Source of the DNA: Nitrosopumilus oxyclinae
Lineage (GTDB): Archaea; Thermoproteota; Nitrososphaeria; Nitrososphaerales; Nitrosopumilaceae
Direction: 5' to 3'
Assembly: GCF_013407165.1 (NCBI RefSeq)
Contig: NZ_CP026994.1
Span: 1,330,187 to 1,394,186 of the forward strand
Length of the DNA stretch: 64,000 nt
The notes beneath the pieces were generated by a model. It worked only from the letters and a program-made list of their open reading frames with translations. It searched no databases and was not told the origin of the DNA. This document shows, one piece after another, positions 1-6,306 of this stretch; the first letter of the stretch is position 1, and each line of letters opens with the position of its first letter. A program made the translations under genes and the position numbers.

Positions 1-57
1 TAGAGTGAATTGGCCCAGAATCAAGAATTATAAGGATTTTCTACAGGGTGAATTTGT

Positions 58-131
58 GCTTCGGTAGCTCAGTCTGGTAGAGCGTTACATTGGTAATGTA
101 AAGGTCACGGGTTCAGATCCCGTTCGAAGCT
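58..131 (+). tRNA. tRNA-Thr (anticodon GGT)
   Basis: A full cloverleaf can be folded. The 7-bp acceptor stem pairs 58-64 with 124-130 (one G-T pair), the anticodon stem TTACA/TGTAA encloses a 7-base loop with anticodon GGT, and the T arm ACGGG/CCCGT carries a TTCAGAT loop. The base after the acceptor stem is T131, and CCA is not encoded. No intron is visible. Confidence 0.93.
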
Positions 132-250
132 TTCTATTTTCTAAATCACAGATTTTGGTAATTTACGAAATTTCTATTTAAGCTATTTCAGGACTAGGAA
201 AAAGTTAGTTCCAGATCAAATTATTTTATGTATAGCACTGTTAATGATTT

Positions 251-1129
251 TTGCAATTACAACTATTGAAACAAGAATACAGTCAAATTTCAACTGTAAC
301 CCCAAAGCCATTTGTAAAATGGGCTGGTGGAAAACGTCAACTAATTCCTATACTAAATGAAAATTTACCCAAAACCTTTGGTACATATTATGAACCATTT
401 TTAGGTGGAGGTGCATTACTGTTCCATATTCTTACTGAGAGAAATGCTCAAAAATGCAGCATCTCAGATTTGAACTCTGATTTAGTTTTGACATATACTG
501 CAATTCGAAATAGAATTGATGAGTTAATTTCATCTTTAAAAAATCACGAAAAAAACTATCAAAAGGATTCTAAAACATACTATTATTCAGTTAGAGAATC
601 AAATCCAAGAAGTGAGATTGAAAAGACATCAAGATTGCTCTTTTTGAATAGAACCTGTTTTAATGGATTATACAGAGTAAACAGTAAGGGAAAATTCAAT
701 GTCCCTCTAGGCAGTTACACAAATCCCAATATAGTAAATGAAGAAAATTTACGCTCAGTTAGTGCTATTTTACAATCAAGTAAGGTTGCTATAAAATGTA
801 GAGATTTTGAATCAGTACTTCGAGATGCAAAAAAAGGAGATCTAGTATACTTTGATCCTCCATATCAGCCAGTTAGTGAAACTGCCAATTTTACAAGTTA
901 TACCAACAAGAGTTTCACATATGAGGATCTAAACAGACTTGCTGAACTTTGTATGAAATTAGATTCCAAAGGATGCAAAGTTCTATTGTCAAATTCAGAC
1001 TCTAAAGAAGTTGCAGAAATATTCTCAAACAAATCTTGGAAAATTAATAAAATCCGAGCAAACCGTTCTATCAATTCAAACTCCAAAAAACGAACTGGAC
1101 ACTTTGAATTATTAATTAAAAATTATTAA
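251..1129 (+). CDS. dam: DNA adenine N6-methyltransferase, Dam / D12 class
   Basis: This protein is expected to transfer a methyl group from S-adenosylmethionine to N6 of adenine. Its 292 residues show the D12-class order: KWAGGK (about 23-28), the SAM-binding FLGGGAL (50-56), a Dam-like recognition segment around NRTCFNGLYR and KFNVPLG (133-154), and the catalytic DPPY (202-205). The recognition segment resembles enzymes that methylate GATC, but specificity is inferred. No partner endonuclease is next to it, so it looks like an orphan methylase. The start is TTG; a TATA-like stretch at 224-234 is well placed for a leaderless transcript. A nearby ATG at 244 is in another frame. It lies just downstream of tRNA-Thr and converges on amoA. 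Confidence 0.88.
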   Translation: MQLQLLKQEYSQISTVTPKPFVKWAGGKRQLIPILNENLPKTFGTYYEPFLGGGALLFHILTERNAQKCSISDLNSDLVLTYTAIRNRIDELISSLKNHEKNYQKDSKTYYYSVRESNPRSEIEKTSRLLFLNRTCFNGLYRVNSKGKFNVPLGSYTNPNIVNEENLRSVSAILQSSKVAIKCRDFESVLRDAKKGDLVYFDPPYQPVSETANFTSYTNKSFTYEDLNRLAELCMKLDSKGCKVLLSNSDSKEVAEIFSNKSWKINKIRANRSINSNSKKRTGHFELLIKNY

Positions 1130-1140
1130 AAAAATTAAAT

Positions 1141-1176
1141 CAAATTTTTTAAAATTTTTAAAATCAAAAATTTTTG
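1141..1176. terminator. T/A-run terminators between dam and amoA
   Basis: The short convergent gap holds three T runs on the plus strand (1145-1150, 1155-1159, 1171-1175) with A runs between them that serve as T runs on the other strand. This fits archaeal oligo-T termination for dam, and possibly for amoA. No strong hairpin is seen. Confidence 0.4.
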
Positions 1177-1223
1177 TAGAGAATCATCTAAGGGATAAAT
1201 AATAAAATGAAAAGGTTGGAGTG

Positions 1224-1874
1224 TTAGTCCCACTTTGACCAAGCGGCCATCCATCTGTATGTCCAAGTGTTCAATTTACAACCTAAAGCTGCAAATGTAC
1301 ATGCCAATACTGCACCTGCACCTGCACCGAGAGCAACTGGGCTGTTATAGAATTTGCCGACTTGCGGTTCGATTGGTGTCATATATGGTGGCAATGTTGG
1401 TCTTGGATATTTGAATGCCGTTTCTAGTGGGTCTGCTACTGTTATCAGGTTTACCATGTTGAACAATGGTAATGACATTCCTACCAGTACGCCGCCAAAC
1501 AGTATCAAGGAGTGCTTGTTCTTCTTTGTTGCCCAGTAAACCAAATCCAACAGCATTGCTGAAGGTAGCCAAACTGGAGTTACAATGAAGTCATATGGAT
1601 ATCCGAGTGCAAACCATGCACCTTTTGCAATCCATGTGTATACTGTCATAATTAGAGCGTAGTACGTTGCTGTGCCTGGAACGCCTGTAAATGTAAGATA
1701 GTATGTAGCACCTACAATAAGCATCAACGTTTGCGATATTGAAAATACCGTGTACGAAGTCCAAGCCCAGTCAGTGTAGAAGATGTAGTCTCCTGCATTA
1801 ATTGTTAACAGTGTTGAGTTAACTGCAACAACTACTATGAATAAGTAGTGTGTACATCGTCTTAACCAGACCAT
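1224..1874 (-). CDS. amoA: Ammonia monooxygenase subunit A (archaeal AmoA)
   Basis: AmoA is an integral membrane subunit of the copper ammonia monooxygenase, which oxidises ammonia to hydroxylamine at the outer face of the membrane. The protein is 216 residues, the usual archaeal length, and reads as a series of hydrophobic helices starting near residue 8. Recognisable archaeal AmoA stretches include NAGDYIFYTDWAW near residue 26 and KYPRPTLPPYMTP in the second half. It is the distal gene of the minus-strand amoC-amoX-amoA set but has its own TATA box 23-30 nt before the ATG, so it can be transcribed alone, probably leaderless. Confidence 0.98.
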   Translation of the reverse strand: MVWLRRCTHYLFIVVVAVNSTLLTINAGDYIFYTDWAWTSYTVFSISQTLMLIVGATYYLTFTGVPGTATYYALIMTVYTWIAKGAWFALGYPYDFIVTPVWLPSAMLLDLVYWATKKNKHSLILFGGVLVGMSLPLFNMVNLITVADPLETAFKYPRPTLPPYMTPIEPQVGKFYNSPVALGAGAGAVLACTFAALGCKLNTWTYRWMAAWSKWD

Positions 1875-1896
1875 AAGAAGGTGAAGAAATGGTCTG

Positions 1897-1926
1897 TATA
1901 TAAAATTTTAGAGTGTGATGAAGATC
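1897..1926 (-). promoter_or_regulatory. amoA promoter: TATA box plus GATC element
   Basis: Read toward amoA there is a TATA box at 1904-1897 (TTTATATA), 23-30 nt before the ATG, which predicts a leaderless transcript. A GATC lies at 1923-1926, 49-52 nt before the start. A similar GATC occurs before most other AMO-block genes. Confidence 0.6.
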
Positions 1927-1980
1927 GTTAACTAAAACTAAAAAGGAAAATGAAAAAGAAGTGTCTGAAGGGGTTTCCTT

Positions 1981-2343
1981 CTAGTTACCAACGAATAGAG
2001 TTATGAAGATAGTACCTGCTGTAACTGCGGCAATACTGCCTGCTACGATACCATTACTATTCTTATTGGAACCTTCTTCCATGACTTTAACACAGAAGAT
2101 GTAACCTATTGCCTCAATGATTGTCAATACGATGAATGCAAAGTGACCACTTGGGGTTGGATATGCCCATGGATAATAGAAATATCCTGCTGCAGTTCCA
2201 CCAAAAGTTGCTAACCATGCTGCCCAGAATGAAATAGTTATCATACCAGTCATGTTTTCAACGCGTCTACCAATCATTCGTTCTACATCGGCACTTGATG
2301 ATCCACCAGCGCCGCCAGAACCGAATCCTTTAGGAAGAGTCAT
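1981..2343 (-). CDS. amoX: AmoX, archaeal ammonia monooxygenase accessory subunit
   Basis: This 120-residue membrane protein lies between amoA and amoC, the conserved place of the gene known as amoX or orf38 in ammonia-oxidising archaea; AmoX has been found in native AMO complexes. A polar Gly/Ser-rich N-terminus (GSGGAGGSSSA) precedes about three hydrophobic segments (near residues 33-55, 66-86 and 98-118). No metal-binding motif is apparent, so a structural role is likely. It has its own TATA-like box at 2368-2375. Confidence 0.9.
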   Translation of the reverse strand: MTLPKGFGSGGAGGSSSADVERMIGRRVENMTGMITISFWAAWLATFGGTAAGYFYYPWAYPTPSGHFAFIVLTIIEAIGYIFCVKVMEEGSNKNSNGIVAGSIAAVTAGTIFITLFVGN

Positions 2344-2367
2344 TCTGGAATTATTCTAATTCAGATT

Positions 2368-2406
2368 CTTTTAAGTCTTTCTTAATTGAATAGGACTTGT
2401 ACGATC
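2368..2406 (-). promoter_or_regulatory. amoX promoter: TATA-like box plus GATC element
   Basis: In the direction of amoX a CTTAAAAG box lies at 2375-2368, 25-32 nt before the ATG. A GTAC-GATC-like cluster lies at 2399-2406, with GATC at 2403-2406, 60-63 nt before the start. Confidence 0.5.
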
Positions 2407-2456
2407 TACGTCGTTTTTTAAAAAAATAAAATAAAAAATGTGCTAATGCACTTTTT

Positions 2457-3020
2457 CTAAGGAATTGCTCTGCTGTACAATTTGCCTTCTAAGGCCATCT
2501 TGTACATCTCTGCAACGTATGGGTTCTCTCCAGGAGTTTCTGCACCAAGTTCTACGAGTCGAGCATATACTCTAACTACGTATGCTAGTGCACCCATGAA
2601 AGCCACTACGACTCCCATGTTAAACATCCAATGGTTTGGAACTGCAAATATTTCTTCTACAAACCAGAAATGCCACATCTCATTGACACCAATTGTAAAC
2701 ATGGTTGCAAGGTAACCAAGAATGGTCATCTTCAATCCAGTGTTCATTGAATTATTTGGGCCTCTAAGAACTGGGATTTTTCTATCATAGATTGCTGCTG
2801 CTCCCCATCCAAGTGGTAATGTGATGAAGTGGGAGTATAGCCACCAGTGAGCTGGTGTGAAAGCACTATCTCTGATAGAGGTTTGATGCAAAGAACCATC
2901 AACGAAGTTATCAACTTCGACTGATGCTGCAGTAGAACCCATAGCAATAACGATGAGCCAGATTTTCTTTAGTCTCTGGATCTCAACTTCTTTTGGGATT
3001 AATGCGGGCATCTGTGCCAT
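2457..3020 (-). CDS. amoC: Ammonia monooxygenase subunit C (archaeal AmoC)
   Basis: AmoC is the membrane subunit equivalent to PmoC of methane monooxygenase, which carries the metal site in the membrane. With the start chosen here (187 residues) D41, H45 and H58 have the spacing D-x3-H-x12-H, which matches the three PmoC metal ligands. An in-frame ATG at 3032 would add MMVY, but the only good TATA box (3045-3051) puts transcription start near 3020, so the second ATG (MAQMPAL) is preferred. The protein has several hydrophobic helices. The gene diverges from amoB and precedes amoX and amoA on the same strand. Confidence 0.96.
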   Translation of the reverse strand: MAQMPALIPKEVEIQRLKKIWLIVIAMGSTAASVEVDNFVDGSLHQTSIRDSAFTPAHWWLYSHFITLPLGWGAAAIYDRKIPVLRGPNNSMNTGLKMTILGYLATMFTIGVNEMWHFWFVEEIFAVPNHWMFNMGVVVAFMGALAYVVRVYARLVELGAETPGENPYVAEMYKMALEGKLYSRAIP

Positions 3021-3043
3021 GTACACCATCATGTGAATTCGGA

Positions 3044-3052
3044 ATATAAAGT
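3044..3052 (-). promoter_or_regulatory. amoC TATA box
   Basis: Read toward amoC the sequence CTTTATA (3051-3045) lies 25-31 nt before the ATG at 3020. This decides between the two possible starts of amoC: initiation would fall close to 3020, downstream of the first ATG. The rest of the 3053-3210 divergent spacer is AT-rich with no further motif that I recognise. Confidence 0.5.
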
Positions 3053-3210
3053 AAGAGTTTTAGAAGACGGTAATTTTTTCCAATTTATCATAATATTCTA
3101 GAAATAATATAGAAATATTACATATTTTTACTTTTAAAATACTAGAATTTAGTCCATTTTTTTATCAATTTCATTGTTATACATCAACGATATACAATGA
3201 ATTCAATATC

Positions 3211-3240
3211 GATCCTCGTTGTTAAGGTAAAACATATAAC
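3211..3240 (+). promoter_or_regulatory. amoB promoter: GATC element plus TATA box
   Basis: A TATA box (CATATAAC, 3233-3240) lies 34-41 nt before the amoB ATG at 3274. Just upstream, ATATCGATCCTCGT spans 3207-3220 with GATC at 3211-3214, exactly 60-63 nt before the start. That sequence resembles the element before the two small membrane genes at 5 kb when read in their coding direction. Confidence 0.5.
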
Positions 3241-3273
3241 GACGTGTTTTGTTTCCTGACTTTAGGGATAACT

Positions 3274-3843
3274 ATGGTCGAAAAAAGAATTTTCGTATTT
3301 GGACTAGCTGTAGTACTTGCACTAGGAACTTTAGGTTTCAACTGGGTTGAATCCATACTTCCAACTGCAGATGCACACGGTGTCCAAGCACAACTCCAGA
3401 GTCGTTTCATCAGAATTGAGGATGAAACCTTCAACAGACAATCCCTACAAACTGGCGAAACCTTGACACTTCAAGGAACTTTAGTTAGTTTAGTAGAAAG
3501 AGACCTAAGAGGATGGCTATCCATTTTCACAGAGTCAACCAACGCAGGTAACAGATGGGAGATGTTGGCAAGAGATCCACCAGGAAACGTCTTTGACATT
3601 CCAGGTAACTCAGTCATCGATTACTCACTATCTGCCAAAGCACTTGAAGCAGGTGTATACCACGTACACACCCAACTCAATGTAGCAAAAGTTGGTCCAG
3701 GACTAGGTCCAGGTCAAACAGTAGTAGTTGAAGGAGATCCAATTATCAAACCAATCCCATATACTAACATCGCATATCAATCAATCATTATCGGTGTTGG
3801 ATATGTCATTACGTTTGCAACACGACCCTGGCAAGTAATCTAA
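3274..3843 (+). CDS. amoB: Ammonia monooxygenase subunit B (archaeal AmoB)
   Basis: AmoB is the subunit with an extracytoplasmic cupredoxin domain. The 189-residue protein starts with a signal segment (about 5-32), probably cut before H35 (ADA/HGVQ), which makes His the mature N-terminus. H35 with H130 and H132 (YHVHTQ) reproduces the three copper ligands of PmoB. A C-terminal hydrophobic helix (about 165-183) anchors it. Archaeal AmoB has only one cupredoxin domain, hence the short length. An in-frame ATG at 3244 was rejected because it would add ten residues and lies only 4 bases after the TATA box. It is divergent from amoC. Confidence 0.97.
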   Translation: MVEKRIFVFGLAVVLALGTLGFNWVESILPTADAHGVQAQLQSRFIRIEDETFNRQSLQTGETLTLQGTLVSLVERDLRGWLSIFTESTNAGNRWEMLARDPPGNVFDIPGNSVIDYSLSAKALEAGVYHVHTQLNVAKVGPGLGPGQTVVVEGDPIIKPIPYTNIAYQSIIIGVGYVITFATRPWQVI

Positions 3844-3939
3844 ACAACCCACTTTTCCTTTTCATTTATTAGATTCTTCTTTACGGTTTCCGTAAAACAA
3901 TAAACCAAGTTTTATTTTCTAGAAAATAATAATAAAAAT

Positions 3940-4254
3940 ATGCTAAGTTTTAAGATAACAAAATTAGATATTTTTCAAAGTTATTTTTTTGGAGAAATTG
4001 AATTCCGTTCTGACAAATACAAAGTAAACATTCAAAATCAAAGAAGAGGAAAAGTTCTAAAACTACCTTTTGAGATAAAACCAAAAAATGAAAAAATTGT
4101 AGTAAGAGTATCAGGAGAAGGAGGTTTGTTTATGGAAGATTATCTTCCTTACAAAGGAGAATCAGAATGGTTAGAAATCGACTCTGATGAAATAACATAC
4201 TTTCTTGCAGATCATCAAGACCAATGTGACACCATTGAAATTATGTATGAATAA
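3940..4254 (+). CDS. Uncharacterised 104-residue protein in the AMO block
   Basis: I do not recognise this family. The protein is soluble, without a signal peptide or membrane segment, rich in charged residues, and appears to be mostly beta-strand (alternating hydrophobic pattern such as KIVVRVSGEGGLF near 45-65). It ends with an acidic tail. It follows amoB by 96 bases on the same strand and precedes another unknown gene, so these two could form a small operon. Nothing in the sequence assigns a role. Confidence 0.7.
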   Translation: MLSFKITKLDIFQSYFFGEIEFRSDKYKVNIQNQRRGKVLKLPFEIKPKNEKIVVRVSGEGGLFMEDYLPYKGESEWLEIDSDEITYFLADHQDQCDTIEIMYE

Positions 4255-4292
4255 GAGAAAGGACTTTAAGGAATCTGGTCAAAGTCATCACG

Positions 4293-4826
4293 ATGAAATA
4301 TCCTGGGATGGGGGATCCATACAAGAAAAAGAAAACTATAAGATTTCTTTTGATATCTGCAATCATAGCAGTATCAATAGGATTAGGGAGTACTGTCATT
4401 CAAAGTCAACTAAACCAAGACAATCCTCTCAAAGTCTGTATTGATGATAGAGAAACCCCATACAAAATGAAAGTCACTTTGGAGTTAATTATAGATGGTC
4501 TTCCAACACCAATTCCTGCCAATATTAACGCCGGATTAAATGAAGGAGAATGTAAAAGGACTATGTACACTCTAACAGATGATGGGACCATCTATGTTGA
4601 ATGGGAAGAGGATTATTCATGGGAAATTGGTCACTTTTTGTGGATGTGGGATTTCCCTCTAAGAGACATGGATCAAGACAAATCAACATTTTATGTCAAT
4701 GATAAAGAATCATCACAATTCATCAACACCCCACTACAAGACGGATACCACTACAAAGGAGTATTCACTACAAAGGATTATGATTCATCCAAAGACAAAG
4801 ACTTCCTACCAGAACTAGAAAAGTAG
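4293..4826 (+). CDS. Uncharacterised membrane-anchored secreted protein, 177 residues
   Basis: The N-terminus has a run of lysines (KKKK, about 11-14) followed by one hydrophobic helix (about 17-36), the layout of a signal anchor with an external C-terminal domain. The external part has two cysteines (near 49 and 87) that could form a disulfide, and an acidic, aromatic-rich C-terminal half. I do not recognise a family; similar small anchored proteins are common in ammonia-oxidising archaea. It follows the preceding unknown gene by 38 bases. The 162-base gap after it shows nothing recognisable beyond AT-rich sequence. Confidence 0.72.
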   Translation: MKYPGMGDPYKKKKTIRFLLISAIIAVSIGLGSTVIQSQLNQDNPLKVCIDDRETPYKMKVTLELIIDGLPTPIPANINAGLNEGECKRTMYTLTDDGTIYVEWEEDYSWEIGHFLWMWDFPLRDMDQDKSTFYVNDKESSQFINTPLQDGYHYKGVFTTKDYDSSKDKDFLPELEK

Positions 4827-4988
4827 AATTAGCAAACTTTGTAAAAAACTAAATTCAAAAAATAAAATATTCTAAAACCATATCATTGTCAATAACATAA
4901 GCAGAACCCACATAATTTTTAGATTTTAAAACATCATAGTTTTCACTAAAAGGTATTAAAAATAATGAAAAGATGAAAGTTGGTAATT

Positions 4989-5258
4989 TTACCAGTATTT
5001 ACCGTTGTCTGGAATGAGACCGATACCTTCTCTTTCGAAGTGTCTGTCTAATTCATCAACCCATCTCTCACGGTTGTCTTTGTAAGCCCAGCCGTGTACA
5101 CGTAACCAGAATGAAATAATTCCAAGAAGGAATACTGTGAACATAATGGTTCCGAAGATGTAAATCATTACATCGTAAAACAATGGATCATAGTTTGGTC
5201 CTAGTTGTCCTGTAATTGAAGACAGGATGCTTAGGAAAGTACCTACGATAGGAATCAT
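4989..5258 (-). CDS. Small membrane protein, candidate AmoY/AmoZ-type AMO subunit
   Basis: The 89-residue protein has a hydrophobic N-terminal segment (about 1-17), a strong membrane helix (about 28-52) and a charged cytoplasm-like tail rich in Arg, Glu and Trp. Proteomics of native AMO complexes from ammonia-oxidising archaea found two extra small subunits, AmoY and AmoZ, whose genes sit near amo genes in compact genomes. Position, size and a strong-looking promoter make this gene and its neighbour at 5400-5732 the likely pair here, but I cannot say which is which. A TATA box at 5281-5289 predicts a leaderless transcript. Confidence 0.72.
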   Translation of the reverse strand: MIPIVGTFLSILSSITGQLGPNYDPLFYDVMIYIFGTIMFTVFLLGIISFWLRVHGWAYKDNRERWVDELDRHFEREGIGLIPDNGKYW

Positions 5259-5280
5259 AATAATTTGGCTCTATTTGTGC

Positions 5281-5324
5281 GATATATACATTTCTTTTAT
5301 TTTCAGAAAGTACGAGATCAGTAT
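5281..5324 (-). promoter_or_regulatory. Promoter with TATA box and 15-base shared element
   Basis: The TATA box (5289-5281) lies 23-31 nt before the start at 5258. The 15-mer GTACGAGATCAGTAT (plus-strand reading) at 5310-5324 lies 52-66 nt before it and recurs exactly at 5805-5819, upstream of the neighbouring small membrane gene. Confidence 0.55.
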
Positions 5325-5399
5325 TCACCAAGAATAAAAATAAACGAATTCAGTTTACACTAAGAAAAGATAATAAAATAAGAGAAATATGAGGTTTGT

Positions 5400-5732
5400 T
5401 TATCCTCTTCCCATTGCTGCGTATTTGCCTGATCTTCCTCTTAAGAAGAAGGCTCCTGCAATACCACCGAATACTGCACCTGCAATAACTGCTGCACCAA
5501 CTACACCACCTGCATCAAGATATGGAGTTCCTGAGCCAGATGCTGGGTTAGCTTCTGCTGCTGCGATTCTTCTTGTTTGAATCTCAAGTGCTTCTTCTAA
5601 TGTGTATGATCCGGTTTGTCCTTCACTACCGACATTACCCATGTACTGTGCAAATGCTACTGCACTTTCTGCATAGAGTCCTATAGTGAATACAGCGATT
5701 AAGGATGCTGCTAAGAGTATTTTTGTATTCAT
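5400..5732 (-). CDS. Small secreted membrane-anchored protein, candidate AmoY/AmoZ-type AMO subunit
   Basis: This 110-residue protein has a clear signal peptide (about 1-27, ending SAVAFA), an external middle part with a charged helix (LEEALEIQTRRIAAAEA, about 45-61), a Gly/Ala-rich membrane helix (about 75-97) and a short positive tail. Together with the gene at 4989-5258 it fits the AmoY/AmoZ accessory subunits found in archaeal AMO complexes and linked to amo genes in streamlined genomes. No metal-ligand motif is seen. The assignment rests on position and topology, since no alignment could be made. Confidence 0.72.
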   Translation of the reverse strand: MNTKILLAASLIAVFTIGLYAESAVAFAQYMGNVGSEGQTGSYTLEEALEIQTRRIAAAEANPASGSGTPYLDAGGVVGAAVIAGAVFGGIAGAFFLRGRSGKYAAMGRG

Positions 5733-5763
5733 ACGATTTACCTGCTCGTTTTGGCGGACGAGA

Positions 5764-5819
5764 GATATTTAACTTTTATTCTGAACACCAAATTTCGATA
5801 TAATGTACGAGATCAGTAT
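5764..5819. promoter_or_regulatory. Divergent promoter region with second copy of the 15-base element
   Basis: Toward the small membrane gene a TATA-like GTTAAATATC lies at 5773-5764. The 15-mer GTACGAGATCAGTAT is at 5805-5819. Its end overlaps AGTATAAG (5816-5823), a TATA box placed 34-41 nt before rps15, so the element could serve either gene. Confidence 0.45.
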
Positions 5820-5856
5820 AAGTAACGTTTAATTCTGTTCTATATTGAGCCAAATC

Positions 5857-6306
5857 ATGGGACGAATGCATACACACAGACATGGGAAATCACACTCCAT
5901 TAGACCAGCAACACTTCGTGCACCCTCATGGATTACACAAAGTCCTGCAGAAATTGAAGAATTAGTAGTTAAATATTCTAAAGATGGTTTGACTCCAAGT
6001 CAAATCGGAATTAAATTAAGAGATCAACATTCCATTCCTCTGATTAAACCAATTACCAAAAAGAGCATGGGTCAAATTTTAGAGGAAAATAAATTGCAAG
6101 CTGAGATGCCTGAAGATTTAGGAAATATTGTTACAAAAGCAGTAGGTCTTCAAAAACACCTCAAAGCAAACAAAGGAGATAACAGAAACGTAAGATCTTT
6201 GGAATTAATTGAAGCCAAAGTTCACAGACTATCAGTCTACTACAAAAGAATTGGAAGAATTGATAAAACATGGAAGTATAAATCCGTGGTTGCTCAACTA
6301 GAGTAA
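5857..6306 (+). CDS. rps15: 30S ribosomal protein S15 (archaeal S15/S13e type)
   Basis: This small-subunit ribosomal protein binds the central domain of 16S rRNA. The 149 residues begin MGRMHTHRHGKS, the archaeal/eukaryotic S13e-like N-terminal extension, followed by the S15 core with its conserved helical segment (LELIEAKVHRLSVYYKRIG, about 115-133). An in-frame TTG at 5845 would add four residues; ATG at 5857 is preferred because it matches the family N-terminus. It overlaps the next gene by one base (TAATG). Confidence 0.96.
   Translation: MGRMHTHRHGKSHSIRPATLRAPSWITQSPAEIEELVVKYSKDGLTPSQIGIKLRDQHSIPLIKPITKKSMGQILEENKLQAEMPEDLGNIVTKAVGLQKHLKANKGDNRNVRSLELIEAKVHRLSVYYKRIGRIDKTWKYKSVVAQLE

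Noticed and set aside
58-250. Integrated element at tRNA-Thr
   Set aside because: No integrase, no repeated tRNA 3' end and no composition change could be seen; the methylase alone is not enough.
3244-3273. ATG at 3244 as start of amoB
   Set aside because: It lies immediately behind the TATA box and would add ten residues before the signal peptide; ATG 3274 gives the normal archaeal length.
4205-4444. A second plus-strand frame bridging the two unknown genes
   Set aside because: It overlaps both 3940-4254 and 4293-4826 in another frame and its translation has no protein-like pattern.
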